From assembly GCA_031550605.1 (NCBI GenBank), contig JAVBOK010000067.1, positions 1 to 36,644 of the forward strand: a DNA stretch of 36,644 nucleotides, read 5' to 3'. Positions 7,291-14,978 of this stretch are shown in pieces. Within the stretch, counting starts at the first letter, position 1, and each line of letters begins with the position of its first letter. The notes beneath the pieces were generated by a model. It saw only the letters and a list, made by a program, of their open reading frames with translations, was not told the origin of the DNA and did no database searches. The stretch is from FLUQ01 sp031550605. Its GTDB lineage: Bacteria; Desulfobacterota; Desulfovibrionia; Desulfovibrionales; Desulfovibrionaceae. The translations under genes and the position numbers were made by a program.

Positions 7291-9063
7291 ATGGCAAAGA
7301 TGCGCGCCGTGGACGCGGCGGTACAGGTTCTGCTCAAGGAAGGGATCACGGCGGCTTTCGGCGTGCCGGGGGCCGCGATCAATCCGCTGTATTCGGCCAT
7401 GAAACAGGCCGGCGGCATTGACCATATCCTGGCCCGGCACGTGGAAGGCGCTTCCCATATGGCGGAAGGCTACACCAGGGCCAGGGCGGGCAACATCGGG
7501 GTGTGCATCGGCACTTCCGGCCCCGCCGGCACGGACATGATCACCGCGCTGTATTCCGCGTCCGCCGATTCCATTCCCATCCTCTGCATCACCGGCCAGG
7601 CGCCCAGGGCCCGGTTGCACAAAGAGGATTTCCAGAGCGTGGATATCGCCGCCATTGCCAGGCCGGTGACCAAAATGGCCATGACCGTGCTGGAGCCGGG
7701 CCAGGTGCCCCGCGCGCTGCAGCAGGCTTTCCACCTGATGCGCTCGGGCCGTCCGGGGCCGGTGCTGCTGGATTTGCCTTTTGACGTGCAGGTGGCGGAA
7801 ATCGAATTTGACATCGACACCTACGAGCCTTTGCCCGTGTACCAGCCCAGGGCCAGCAGAAAACAGCTGGAAAAAGCTTTCGCCATGCTCTGCGCGGCCC
7901 AAAAGCCGGTGATCGTCGCGGGCGGCGGCATCATCAAGGCCGACGCTTCGGATCTGCTGCGGGAGTTCGCGGAACTGACCGGCGTGCCCGTGATTCCCAC
8001 CCTGATGGGCTGGGGCTGCATCCCCGACGACCATCCGCTGATGATCGGCCGCATCGGCATCCAGAGTTCCCACCGGTACGCCAACGCCTCGTTTCTGGAG
8101 TCGGATTTCGTGCTCGGCATCGGCAACCGCTGGGCCAACCGGCACACCGGTTCCGTGGACGTGTACACCCGGGGCCGCACCTTTGTGCACGTGGATATCG
8201 AACCGACCCAGATCGGACGGGTGTTCAACCCCGATTACGGCATCGCTTCCGACGCCAGGGCCGCGCTGAAAGGCCTGGTGTCCATCGCCCGCGAACGGGG
8301 GGCAAAACCCGGCTGGGCCGCCTGGGCCAGAGCCTGCGCGGACCGCAAACGCGATGCCGCCATGCAGCGCAAGACCCATTTCGACAACGTGCCCATCAAG
8401 CCCCAGCGCGTGTATGAAGAAATGAACAAGGCCTTCGGCAGGGACGTGTGCTACGTGACCACCATCGGCCTGTCCCAGATCGCGGGCAACCAGATGCTCA
8501 ACGTCTACAAGCCCCGGCACTGGATCAACTCCGCCCAGGCCGGCCCCCTGGGCTGGACCCTGCCCGCGGCCCTGGGCGTGGTTAAGGCCGACCCCAGACG
8601 CAAGGTCGTGGCCCTGTCCGGCGACTATGACTTCCAGTTTCTGATCGAAGAGCCGGCCGTGGGCGCGCAGTTCAACCTGCCCTATGTGCACGTGGTGGTG
8701 AACAACAGCTATCTGGGCCTGATCCGCCAGTCGCAGCGCGGTTTCAACATCGACTACTGCGTGCAGCTTTCTTTTGAGAACATCAATGCTCCGGAGCTGG
8801 GGCAGTATGGCGTGGACCACGTGGCTGTGGCCGAGGGTCTGGGCTGCAAGGCTATCCGGGTGACCAGGCCGGACGACATGGCCGGAGCCTTTGCTAAAGC
8901 GCAGAAATGGGCTAAGAAATACCGGGTGCCGGTTGTGGTGGAAATCATCCTGGAACGGGTGACCAACATTTCCATGGGCACGGAACTGGACAACGTCAAC
9001 GAGTTTGAGGAAACCGCCGCCTGCTGGGCGGATGCGCCCACCAGCATCGGCGCGCTGGAATAA
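7291..9063 (+). CDS. gcl: Glyoxylate carboligase (tartronate-semialdehyde synthase)
   Basis: The product has 590 residues, very close to E. coli Gcl (593), with AAAGGAGA upstream of the ATG. It joins two glyoxylates into tartronate semialdehyde with CO2 release, using ThDP, FAD and Mg. The N-terminal ThDP-binding domain carries G-V-P-G-A-A-I-N-P and R-H-V-E-G-A-S-H-M-A-E-G. Val51 occupies the place of the catalytic glutamate of other ThDP enzymes, which is the known hallmark of Gcl and separates it from acetolactate synthase. The central domain (about 200-340) and the C-terminal pyrophosphate site (L-S-G-D-Y-D-F-Q-F, then N-N-S-Y-L-G-L) are intact. The neighbouring aldolase gene may supply glyoxylate. 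No hyi or glxR follows, so the fate of tartronate semialdehyde lies outside this window. Confidence 0.97.
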   Translation: MAKMRAVDAAVQVLLKEGITAAFGVPGAAINPLYSAMKQAGGIDHILARHVEGASHMAEGYTRARAGNIGVCIGTSGPAGTDMITALYSASADSIPILCITGQAPRARLHKEDFQSVDIAAIARPVTKMAMTVLEPGQVPRALQQAFHLMRSGRPGPVLLDLPFDVQVAEIEFDIDTYEPLPVYQPRASRKQLEKAFAMLCAAQKPVIVAGGGIIKADASDLLREFAELTGVPVIPTLMGWGCIPDDHPLMIGRIGIQSSHRYANASFLESDFVLGIGNRWANRHTGSVDVYTRGRTFVHVDIEPTQIGRVFNPDYGIASDARAALKGLVSIARERGAKPGWAAWARACADRKRDAAMQRKTHFDNVPIKPQRVYEEMNKAFGRDVCYVTTIGLSQIAGNQMLNVYKPRHWINSAQAGPLGWTLPAALGVVKADPRRKVVALSGDYDFQFLIEEPAVGAQFNLPYVHVVVNNSYLGLIRQSQRGFNIDYCVQLSFENINAPELGQYGVDHVAVAEGLGCKAIRVTRPDDMAGAFAKAQKWAKKYRVPVVVEIILERVTNISMGTELDNVNEFEETAACWADAPTSIGALE

Positions 9064-9068
9064 GAATT

Positions 9069-9089
9069 CCGGGGGACGCTGTCCCCCGG
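9069..9089 (+). terminator. Hairpin immediately after gcl
   Basis: A perfect 9-bp stem CCGGGGGAC/GTCCCCCGG with loop GCT begins six bases after the gcl stop. There is no T run. It may dampen read-through into the aldolase gene 180 bases downstream. The right arm plus ACCCC resembles short GC-rich motifs near 17163 and 18215. Confidence 0.4.
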
Positions 9090-9242
9090 ACCCCGCAAGC
9101 GCACAGCGCGGCGTGCCGGAAGATCGGGCGTTCCGGCTTGCCCGCATGCGGGAAAAGATGTCTGTTGTCTTTCTGCGTTTGCGCGCACTGCAGCATTGCA
9201 CGGTGAAAATGCCCCGAAAAAATTCAACAGAAGGAAAACAAC

Positions 9243-10163
9243 ATGAGTACAGCTCAGGCTCCCAGGCTGCGCGGCGTTCTGTCCCCGGTGCTGACCCCCT
9301 TCAAAACGACCATGGAACCCGATCCGGCCCGCTTTATTCAGCATTGCAAATGGCTGCTGGACAGCGGGGTGGGGCTCGCCATTTTCGGCACCAACTCCGA
9401 AGCCAACTCCATGTCCGTGGCCGAGCGGCTGAAGCTGCTTGACGCGCTGTTGCAGGCGGGCGTCGACCCCGCCCGGATGATGCCCGGCACGGGCTGCTGC
9501 GCCCTGTCCGACACGGTGGAACTGACCGGCGCCGTGGTGCGGGCGGGCTGCTCCGGCGCGCTGATGCTGCCGCCCTTTTATTACAAGGGCGTGACGGACG
9601 ACGGCCTGTTCCGCTCTTACTCCGAAGTCATCCAGCGGGTCGGGGATTCGCGGCTGCGCATCTATCTGTACCACATTCCGCCCGTGGCCCAGGTGCCCCT
9701 GTCCCTCGCCCTGATCGAGCGGCTGATCAAGGCCTACCCCGGCACCATCGCCGGTATCAAGGACAGTTCCGGCGACTGGAACAACACGGACGCCATGCTG
9801 AAACAGTTCCAGTCGGACCAGTTCGACGTGTTCTGCGGCAGTGAAGTCTTTCTGCTGCAGACCCTGCGCGGCGGCGGCGCGGGCTGCATCACGGCCACGG
9901 GCAACGTGAACCCCGCGGCCATCGTGGACCTGTACGAAACCTGGAAGGACGCGGGCGCGGACGACAAGCAGGCGAAGCTGACGGCCACGCGCAACACTTT
10001 CCCCCTGCCCATGATCCCCTCCATGAAAGCCTGCATCGCCTGGAAGCGCAATGATCCGGAATGGGCCACCGTGCGGCCGCCCTTTATGGAAACGGCGGCG
10101 GACAAGGTCGCCCAGATGAAGGAAGGGCTGAACACGCTCGGCTTTGCCACGCCGGGGATCTGA
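9243..10163 (+). CDS. DHDPS/N-acetylneuraminate-lyase-family aldolase
   Basis: The product has 306 residues, with AGAAGGAAAA upstream of the ATG. The family uses a Schiff-base lysine in a TIM barrel to make or break bonds to pyruvate. Visible are G-T-N-S-E-A-N-S at 49-56 (the G-T-T-G-E-type loop), Tyr143 in Y-L-Y-H-I-P-P and Lys173 in G-I-K-D-S-S-G-D. It does not look like housekeeping DapA, because the loop lacks the usual T-T-G-E. With gcl next door, a 4-hydroxy-2-oxoglutarate aldolase role (giving glyoxylate and pyruvate) is attractive, since the mammalian enzyme HOGA belongs to this family. A sugar-acid aldolase is the main alternative. Confidence 0.88.
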   Translation: MSTAQAPRLRGVLSPVLTPFKTTMEPDPARFIQHCKWLLDSGVGLAIFGTNSEANSMSVAERLKLLDALLQAGVDPARMMPGTGCCALSDTVELTGAVVRAGCSGALMLPPFYYKGVTDDGLFRSYSEVIQRVGDSRLRIYLYHIPPVAQVPLSLALIERLIKAYPGTIAGIKDSSGDWNNTDAMLKQFQSDQFDVFCGSEVFLLQTLRGGGAGCITATGNVNPAAIVDLYETWKDAGADDKQAKLTATRNTFPLPMIPSMKACIAWKRNDPEWATVRPPFMETAADKVAQMKEGLNTLGFATPGI

Positions 10164-10225
10164 TCCCCTTCGGGCCGGCGCTTTCCGGGACTCTTTCCCC
10201 CGTGCGCCCGCCGGTCTTCCGACGT

Positions 10226-10277
10226 CCATACGGCGAAGGCCGTTTCCTTGGCGCGGAAACGGCCTTCGCCCGTATGG
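10226..10277 (+). terminator. Long hairpin in the 370-base gap between the aldolase and rraA
   Basis: A 22-base left arm (10226-10247, starting CCATACGG and ending GTTTCC) pairs with 10255-10277 around a 7-base loop, with one extra C bulged. It probably terminates the gcl-aldolase unit, although there is no T run. The gap 10164-10533 holds this hairpin, a GC-rich stretch without recognisable genes, and then the promoter/operator of the next operon. Confidence 0.55.
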
Positions 10278-10452
10278 GGTCTGGTCTTCAAAGGGCCGGC
10301 GGTCCCGGACGGCCGCCGCCGCCTCGCAGTTCTTCCGCGCAGTGAACCGAACATGTCGCCACGCAGCGCCCGGCCCGGAACGCGCATCCGCGGCGTGCCG
10401 CCCTCTTCGCGGGCGCGCAGAAGCGCGCTTCCGCTCCGGCGGCCGGCGCTTC

Positions 10453-10480
10453 TTGACAAGAATTTTTTTTGCCGTACGTT
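10453..10480 (+). promoter_or_regulatory. Sigma-70 promoter of the RraA-TTT operon
   Basis: A consensus TTGACA lies at 10453-10458 and TACGTT at 10475-10480, 16 bases apart. The spacer includes a T8 run. The operator palindrome at 10481-10493 starts on the next base, the same layout as at the GntR promoter. Confidence 0.6.
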
Positions 10481-10493
10481 ACATGTCACATGT
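10481..10493. promoter_or_regulatory. Predicted GntR (FadR-type) operator, site 1
   Basis: ACATG-TCA-CATGT is a palindrome placed directly after the -10 box, where a bound repressor would block transcription. The core CATGTNACATG recurs at 18032-18042 in the promoter of the GntR-type gene that closes this cluster. That two-site match supports one regulator for both promoters. Confidence 0.65.
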
Positions 10494-10533
10494 TGAATGT
10501 AAAAATATACGTCTGCCCGCGCGGGGGGTGAAC

Positions 10534-11190
10534 ATGACCGATCTGTCGCCAGTGGTTGCCGGTTTCAAAGCCCTGGACACAACAAGCGTTTCCGATGCCC
10601 TGGACCACCTGGGCATTGCCGGAGGGCTGCTGGGCATCAAGCCCGTCACGCCGGGAACGGCCCTGTGCGGTCAGGCTTTTACCGTCCGCTATGCGCCCTG
10701 TGGCACGGTGAAGGGCACGGTGGGGGATTTTCTGGACGACGTGCCCGCCGGGTACGTCGTCGCGCTGGATAACGCGGGCCGCCGCAACTGCACCGTGTGG
10801 GGAGACCTCATGGCCATCACGGCCCAGCGCAACAATCTGGCCGGCACGGTTATCGACGGGGTGTGCCGTGACGTGCCGGCCATCCGGGCCTGCCGTTATC
10901 CCATTTTTACCAGGGATGTGTACATGGTGACCGGCAAAGACCGGGTTTTTGTGGACGGCATCAACATCCCCGTGTCTCTGGCGGGCGTTCAGGTCAAGCA
11001 TGGGGATATTCTTCTGGGCGACGACACGGGGGTGCTGGCCATTCCCTGGGAACGCGCCGGCGACGTGCTTGACGCGGCTCTGGAAATCGCCGCCAAGGAA
11101 AGGATCATCGAGGAAAAAATACGGCAGGGCGCCACGTTGCGTGAAGCCCGGGCCAGTGTCGGCTATCATTCCCTGCAATCCCGCGCCTGA
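10534..11190 (+). CDS. RraA-like / HMG aldolase-family protein (first copy)
   Basis: The product has 218 residues; the ATG at 10534 follows GCGGGGGG. The family includes 4-hydroxy-4-methyl-2-oxoglutarate and 4-carboxy-4-hydroxy-2-oxoadipate aldolases, plus RraA, the non-enzymatic RNase E inhibitor. Residues needed by the aldolases are visible: W-G-D-L near residue 90 and D-G-V-C-R-D near 110, the Asp/Arg metal and substrate site. That favours an enzyme over an RNase E inhibitor. It opens an operon with a TTT transporter and a second RraA-like gene, so a pyruvate-releasing cleavage of an imported hydroxy-acid is a reasonable role. It shares only family-level similarity with the second copy. 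Confidence 0.85.
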   Translation: MTDLSPVVAGFKALDTTSVSDALDHLGIAGGLLGIKPVTPGTALCGQAFTVRYAPCGTVKGTVGDFLDDVPAGYVVALDNAGRRNCTVWGDLMAITAQRNNLAGTVIDGVCRDVPAIRACRYPIFTRDVYMVTGKDRVFVDGINIPVSLAGVQVKHGDILLGDDTGVLAIPWERAGDVLDAALEIAAKERIIEEKIRQGATLREARASVGYHSLQSRA

Positions 11191-11219
11191 ACAGACAATC
11201 CGTTTCAAGGAGCATCCGC

Positions 11220-12185
11220 ATGAAAGCCTTCCGTTTCATCCTCGTCGCGGTGATGGTCGCCGCCGCCGCCTTTGGCTTGTATCCGTCCGCCGCGCAGGCG
11301 GCCAGTTTTCCGCAGAAAGAGATAACGATCATCGTTTCATGGAACGCCGGCGGGGGGAGCGACCTCATATCCCGCCAGCTTGCCCATCTTATGGAAAAGG
11401 AGCTGGGCAAACCCGTGCTTGTCATGAACAAACCCGGCGGCGGCGGCACCGTGGGGTTCAGCGAAATCGCGCGGTCCAAGCCGGACGGCTACACCCTGGG
11501 GCTGACCACCAACTCCATGCTGTTGCAAAAGTATGTTTCCGTGAATTTTGTGGACCATAAACTGTTCAACCATTTTTCGATGGTCAACGAAGATCCGGCT
11601 TCGCTTACCGTGCCCGCCAACGCGAAATGGAACACCATGCAGGAATTCATCGAGGACGCGAAAAAGAATCCGGGCAAATTCCGCGTCTCCAACGCCGGCC
11701 CCGGCACCAGCATGCACGCCGTGGCCCTGCAGTTGGAAAAGCTGGCGGGCGTGACGTTTACCCACGTGCCGTATAACGGCGGCAACCCCGCCGCTGTCGC
11801 CGTTGCCGGCGGCCATGTGGAGGCCACGGTTGTCAGCCCCGCGGAATGCGCCTCTCTGGTCGATGCGGGCAAGTTGAAGATTCTGGCGGTGGCCGCTGTG
11901 GAACGTCTGGCCAAATACCCGCGGGTCCCCACGTACAAGGAATGCGGCTATGACCTCGCCGCCGGCGTGTGGCGCGCTCTGGCCGTGCCCAGGGGCACGC
12001 CCGCGGATATCGTCGCCGTGCTGGAAAAGGCGCTGAAGAAAGCGGCGGAATCCAAGGAGTACAGGGAGTTTCTCGCCACCGGCGGTTACGGATTCCGGTA
12101 TATGGGCAGCGCGGAGATGCAGAAATACGTGGACAGGCAGTCTGATGAATATGATGCGCTGTTCAAGGGCATGGAGTTGAAATGA
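11220..12185 (+). CDS. TctC/Bug-family periplasmic binding protein of a TTT system
   Basis: The product has 321 residues, with CAAGGAG upstream. The N-terminus is a clear signal peptide (basic M-K-A-F-R, hydrophobic core, A-Q-A cleavage near residue 27). The mature part has the family motif around W-N-A-G-G-G-S-D and the N-K-P-G-G-G-G-T-V-G ligand loop at about 68-77. It captures a carboxylate in the periplasm and delivers it to the TctAB membrane pair encoded next. The substrate is not predictable. It is separated from tctB by a strong hairpin, consistent with higher expression of the binding protein. Confidence 0.94.
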   Translation: MKAFRFILVAVMVAAAAFGLYPSAAQAASFPQKEITIIVSWNAGGGSDLISRQLAHLMEKELGKPVLVMNKPGGGGTVGFSEIARSKPDGYTLGLTTNSMLLQKYVSVNFVDHKLFNHFSMVNEDPASLTVPANAKWNTMQEFIEDAKKNPGKFRVSNAGPGTSMHAVALQLEKLAGVTFTHVPYNGGNPAAVAVAGGHVEATVVSPAECASLVDAGKLKILAVAAVERLAKYPRVPTYKECGYDLAAGVWRALAVPRGTPADIVAVLEKALKKAAESKEYREFLATGGYGFRYMGSAEMQKYVDRQSDEYDALFKGMELK

Positions 12186-12194
12186 TCCGCGGTG

Positions 12195-12230
12195 CCCGCC
12201 CGCGCCGCGCCGCGCCGCGGCGCGGGCGGG
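12195..12230 (+). other. 15-bp GC hairpin between tctC and tctB
   Basis: Perfect 15-bp arms CCCGCCCGCGCCGCG (12195-12209) and CGCGGCGCGGGCGGG (12216-12230) enclose a 6-base loop, starting 9 bases after the tctC stop. There is no T run. It is in the right place to stabilise the tctC 3' end or reduce read-through, giving more binding protein than membrane subunits. Confidence 0.6.
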
Positions 12231-12336
12231 CGGACGCGCTGCCGTGAACAACGCCCGGAGTGAAAGCGCGCCTGAGGCCTGGCGCGGCGCCCTGCTGGTC
12301 GAACCGCCGCCGGACTGCCGGGCCGGGAGGAGTCCA

Positions 12337-12780
12337 TTGCGAAAATTCACCTATGCTCTCATCGGCGTCGTGGGCGCGTTCAGCCTTTTCATCTTCACCC
12401 TGGTGCAGCAGTTTCCCGCCAAAGTGAAGAATGTGGCGTTCGGCCCGGCTTTTTTCCCGTTGTTCCTGCTTGCGGCCATCTCCATCCTGCTGCTGCTGCT
12501 GCTGGAAAACCGGCGGGCCGGCAGCCCGGAACCGATGGATTTTTCGGACATGCGGCTGCCCGGCCTGATGATGGGCCTGGTGGGCGTCGCGGCCGGCATT
12601 TTCGAGTACGCGGGCTTCGTTCTCAGTTCCTTCGTTTTTCTGCTGCCGGCCATGTTCCTGCTGAAAGCGCGGCCCAAAACGGTTTTCATCGTTTCCTCTC
12701 TGGTAATAGCTTCCATCTATGTGCTGTTTAAAGTCATCCTGCGGGTGCCGCTGCCCGTGGGCAGCCTGTGGGAGGGATGA
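12337..12780 (+). CDS. TctB-family small membrane subunit
   Basis: TTG at 12337 is preferred as the start: GGGAGGAG lies 4 bases upstream and the product (147 residues) then begins just before the first membrane segment, as in the family. A GTG at 12244 is also in frame but would add a 31-residue proline/arginine-rich tail with no family counterpart. Four hydrophobic segments are visible. TctB is the poorly conserved accessory subunit of TTT transporters. The stop is followed after 3 bases by tctA. Confidence 0.85.
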   Translation: MRKFTYALIGVVGAFSLFIFTLVQQFPAKVKNVAFGPAFFPLFLLAAISILLLLLLENRRAGSPEPMDFSDMRLPGLMMGLVGVAAGIFEYAGFVLSSFVFLLPAMFLLKARPKTVFIVSSLVIASIYVLFKVILRVPLPVGSLWEG

Positions 12781-12783
12781 TCC

Positions 12784-14277
12784 GTGGATTCGTTCGCGCT
12801 GTATACGGAAGGCCTTCCGCTCATACTCAATTTCGGCGTGATGGCCATGCTGGTGACCGGCGTGGTCGGCGGGGTCATTATCGGCGCTCTGCCCGGCCTG
12901 ACCGCGAACATGGCGGTGGCGGTCATGACGCCGCTTACCTACGGCATGACCGCCCAGGCCGCTTTCGCCCTGCTGCTCGGCGCGTATTGCGGCGGCGTTT
13001 ACGGCGGCTGCATCACTGCGGTCATCGCCCGCATACCCGGCACGCCCTCGGCCATGATGACCACTCTTGACGGCTTCCCCATGGGCCAGCGGGGGGAGGC
13101 GGGCAAAGCCATCGGCATCGCCACGGTTTCCTCTTTTTTCGGCGGTCTGGTCAGCGTCATCATTTTGGGGCTTTTCGCGCCGGTCATCGCGGAATTCGCG
13201 CTTGAGTTCAGCGCTCAGGAATATTTCGCCATTGCGGTGTTCGGCCTGAGCATCATCGCGTACATCAGCCCCGGTTCCATGGTGCGCGGTCTGCTGTCGG
13301 GATGCATCGGCATGCTGCTCGCGACCATCGGGTCTGACCCGGTTATCGGGTACCCCCGCTTTTCGCTTGGCAGTTTCAACCTGATGAGCGGGCTTGAACT
13401 GTTCCCGCTGCTTATAGGCATCTTCGGCCTGTCCGAAGCCTTCAGCGCGGCGGGCAGGCACATGGACGGCGTCGAAGTCACCAGGCAGATCGGCCGTATT
13501 CTGCCCACCTGGGCGGATATGAAGCGGATTTTTCCGACCATGCTCCGCGCTTCGCCCATCGGCGTGCTGATCGGGGCTATCCCCGCCGCGGGCGGCACCA
13601 TCGCGGCCATTGTGGCGTACGGGGTTGAAAAGCGGCTGTCCAGCCGGCCCGAAGCGTTCGGCACGGGCATCCCCGAAGGGGTGGCCGCTCCGGAAACGGC
13701 CAACAACGCCAGCACCGGCGGGGCCATGATCCCCATGCTTTCTCTGGGCATACCCGGTGATTCCATCACCGCCATCCTCATCGGCGCGCTGCTCATTCAT
13801 GGTCTGCAGCCGGGGCCGCTTCTGTTTCGTGACCATTTTCCGGTGGTGTCCTCCATTTTTCTGCTCATGGCGCTGGCCAACTTCCTCTTTCTGGGCGTGG
13901 GCCTGCTCGGCGCGCGCCTGGTGGGCAGGATCATCGCCACGCCCATGAACCTGCTGCTGCCCGTCATCATGCTGCTCTGCATCGTGGGCACTTTCGCCAT
14001 CCGCAATTCCTATTTCGATCTCGGCATCCTGCTGCTCTTCGGGCTGGTCGGGGTCTTTTTCGCCAAGGGAAACATGCCGTCCGCGCCGCTGGTCCTGGGT
14101 TTCATCCTGGGACCCATCGTGGAAAGCAATCTCCGGCGCGGGTTGATCCTGTCCGGCGGCGACTTCACCACCTTTTTCACCCGGCCGCTCAGCGCCGTCT
14201 TTCTGGCCCTGACCATCGCGGTCATGTTCAGCCCGTATCTGCTGCGCCTGGCGCGCGGCAACAACGCAAAAGGATAG
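12784..14277 (+). CDS. TctA-family large membrane subunit
   Basis: The product has 497 residues from a GTG start, with GGGAGG overlapping the end of tctB. Both TctA signature regions are intact: A-L-P-G-L-T-A-N-M-A-V near residue 37-47, the I-P-G-T-P-S and D-G-F-P-M-G-Q-R-G-E-A-G-K-A block around 85-110, and A-A-P-E-T-A-N-N-A-S-T-G-G near 300. About ten to twelve membrane segments can be seen. It is complete and closely resembles the truncated TctA at the start of the window in the D-G-(F/Y)-P-M-G-Q-R-G-E-A-G segment. It stops four bases before the second RraA-like gene. Confidence 0.95.
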   Translation: MDSFALYTEGLPLILNFGVMAMLVTGVVGGVIIGALPGLTANMAVAVMTPLTYGMTAQAAFALLLGAYCGGVYGGCITAVIARIPGTPSAMMTTLDGFPMGQRGEAGKAIGIATVSSFFGGLVSVIILGLFAPVIAEFALEFSAQEYFAIAVFGLSIIAYISPGSMVRGLLSGCIGMLLATIGSDPVIGYPRFSLGSFNLMSGLELFPLLIGIFGLSEAFSAAGRHMDGVEVTRQIGRILPTWADMKRIFPTMLRASPIGVLIGAIPAAGGTIAAIVAYGVEKRLSSRPEAFGTGIPEGVAAPETANNASTGGAMIPMLSLGIPGDSITAILIGALLIHGLQPGPLLFRDHFPVVSSIFLLMALANFLFLGVGLLGARLVGRIIATPMNLLLPVIMLLCIVGTFAIRNSYFDLGILLLFGLVGVFFAKGNMPSAPLVLGFILGPIVESNLRRGLILSGGDFTTFFTRPLSAVFLALTIAVMFSPYLLRLARGNNAKG

Positions 14278-14280
14278 AGT

Positions 14281-14949
14281 ATGTCCGATTTCAATGCCGC
14301 ATACCGGCCTCGCTTCGCCAATCTGTCCACGACCAACATTGCCGACGCCCTGGATGCGTTGGGGCTCAAAGGGGCCACGTACGGCATCCGGCCCATGTGG
14401 GAAGGCGCGGGAAAGGTTCTGGGACCCGCGGTCACGGTCAAGCTGACCGCCGCCGGGCTGACCGGAAGCACAACCCATTTGGGGGTCAAAGCCATTGAAG
14501 CCGCGTCTTCCGGCGACGTCATCATCATCGACAACGGGGGGCGCCTGGATACTTCCTGCTGGGGTGGCATTCTGGCCAACGGCGCAAAAATGAAAGGAGT
14601 TTCCGGTGTGGTGGTGGACGGCGCCATCCGCGACGTGGACGATTGCGTGGAGGCGGGTTTTGCGGCTTACGCCAGGGGTTCCGTGGTGGCCACAGCCCGC
14701 GGCCGCATTCAGGAAGAATCCACCAATGCCATGGTCCAGTTTGCCGGTGTGCAGGTGCGGCCGGGCGACATCGTCATGGGCGACAGAAGCGGCGTGGTGA
14801 TCATCCCGCGGGAAAAGTTGGACGAAGTGCTGAGCCGCGCCAGAGAATTCTGGGAAAAAGAGGAAAGCATGATCGCGGAAATCCGCGCCGGCGTTTCCAT
14901 GCTGGAAGTCGACACCAAATACAACTACGAGAAAATGTTGCAAAAATGA
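14281..14949 (+). CDS. RraA-like / HMG aldolase-family protein (second copy)
   Basis: The product has 222 residues, with AAAGGATAG upstream and only three bases after the tctA stop. Family marks are S-T-T-N-I-A-D-A-L-D near the N-terminus, W-G-G-I-L-A near residue 95 and D-G-A-I-R-D near 118-123. The W-G-G in place of W-G-D of the first copy suggests the two paralogues differ in activity or form different complexes. The C-terminus is extended and charged (E-K-E-E-S-M-I-A-E-I). Having two divergent family members in one transport operon points to a two-step or two-substrate pathway. Confidence 0.83.
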   Translation: MSDFNAAYRPRFANLSTTNIADALDALGLKGATYGIRPMWEGAGKVLGPAVTVKLTAAGLTGSTTHLGVKAIEAASSGDVIIIDNGGRLDTSCWGGILANGAKMKGVSGVVVDGAIRDVDDCVEAGFAAYARGSVVATARGRIQEESTNAMVQFAGVQVRPGDIVMGDRSGVVIIPREKLDEVLSRAREFWEKEESMIAEIRAGVSMLEVDTKYNYEKMLQK

Positions 14950-14978
14950 CGCCGGACCCGGCGCGAAAGGATACAATC

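Noticed and set aside
7030..9201. 723-codon minus-strand frame opposite gcl
   Set aside because: It is a shadow of gcl, which is recognised over its full length. The antisense translation has no recognisable domain.
12244..12336. GTG start at 12244 for tctB
   Set aside because: It would add a proline/arginine-rich tail unlike any TctB and has no good ribosome site. TTG 12337 has GGGAGGAG.
12163..14976. Very long minus-strand open frame (over 900 codons) across the TTT operon
   Set aside because: It lies antisense to tctB, tctA and the second RraA-like gene, which have clear family motifs and ribosome sites. Its translation is rich in His, Gln, Gly and Asp, typical of the opposite strand of GC-rich genes.
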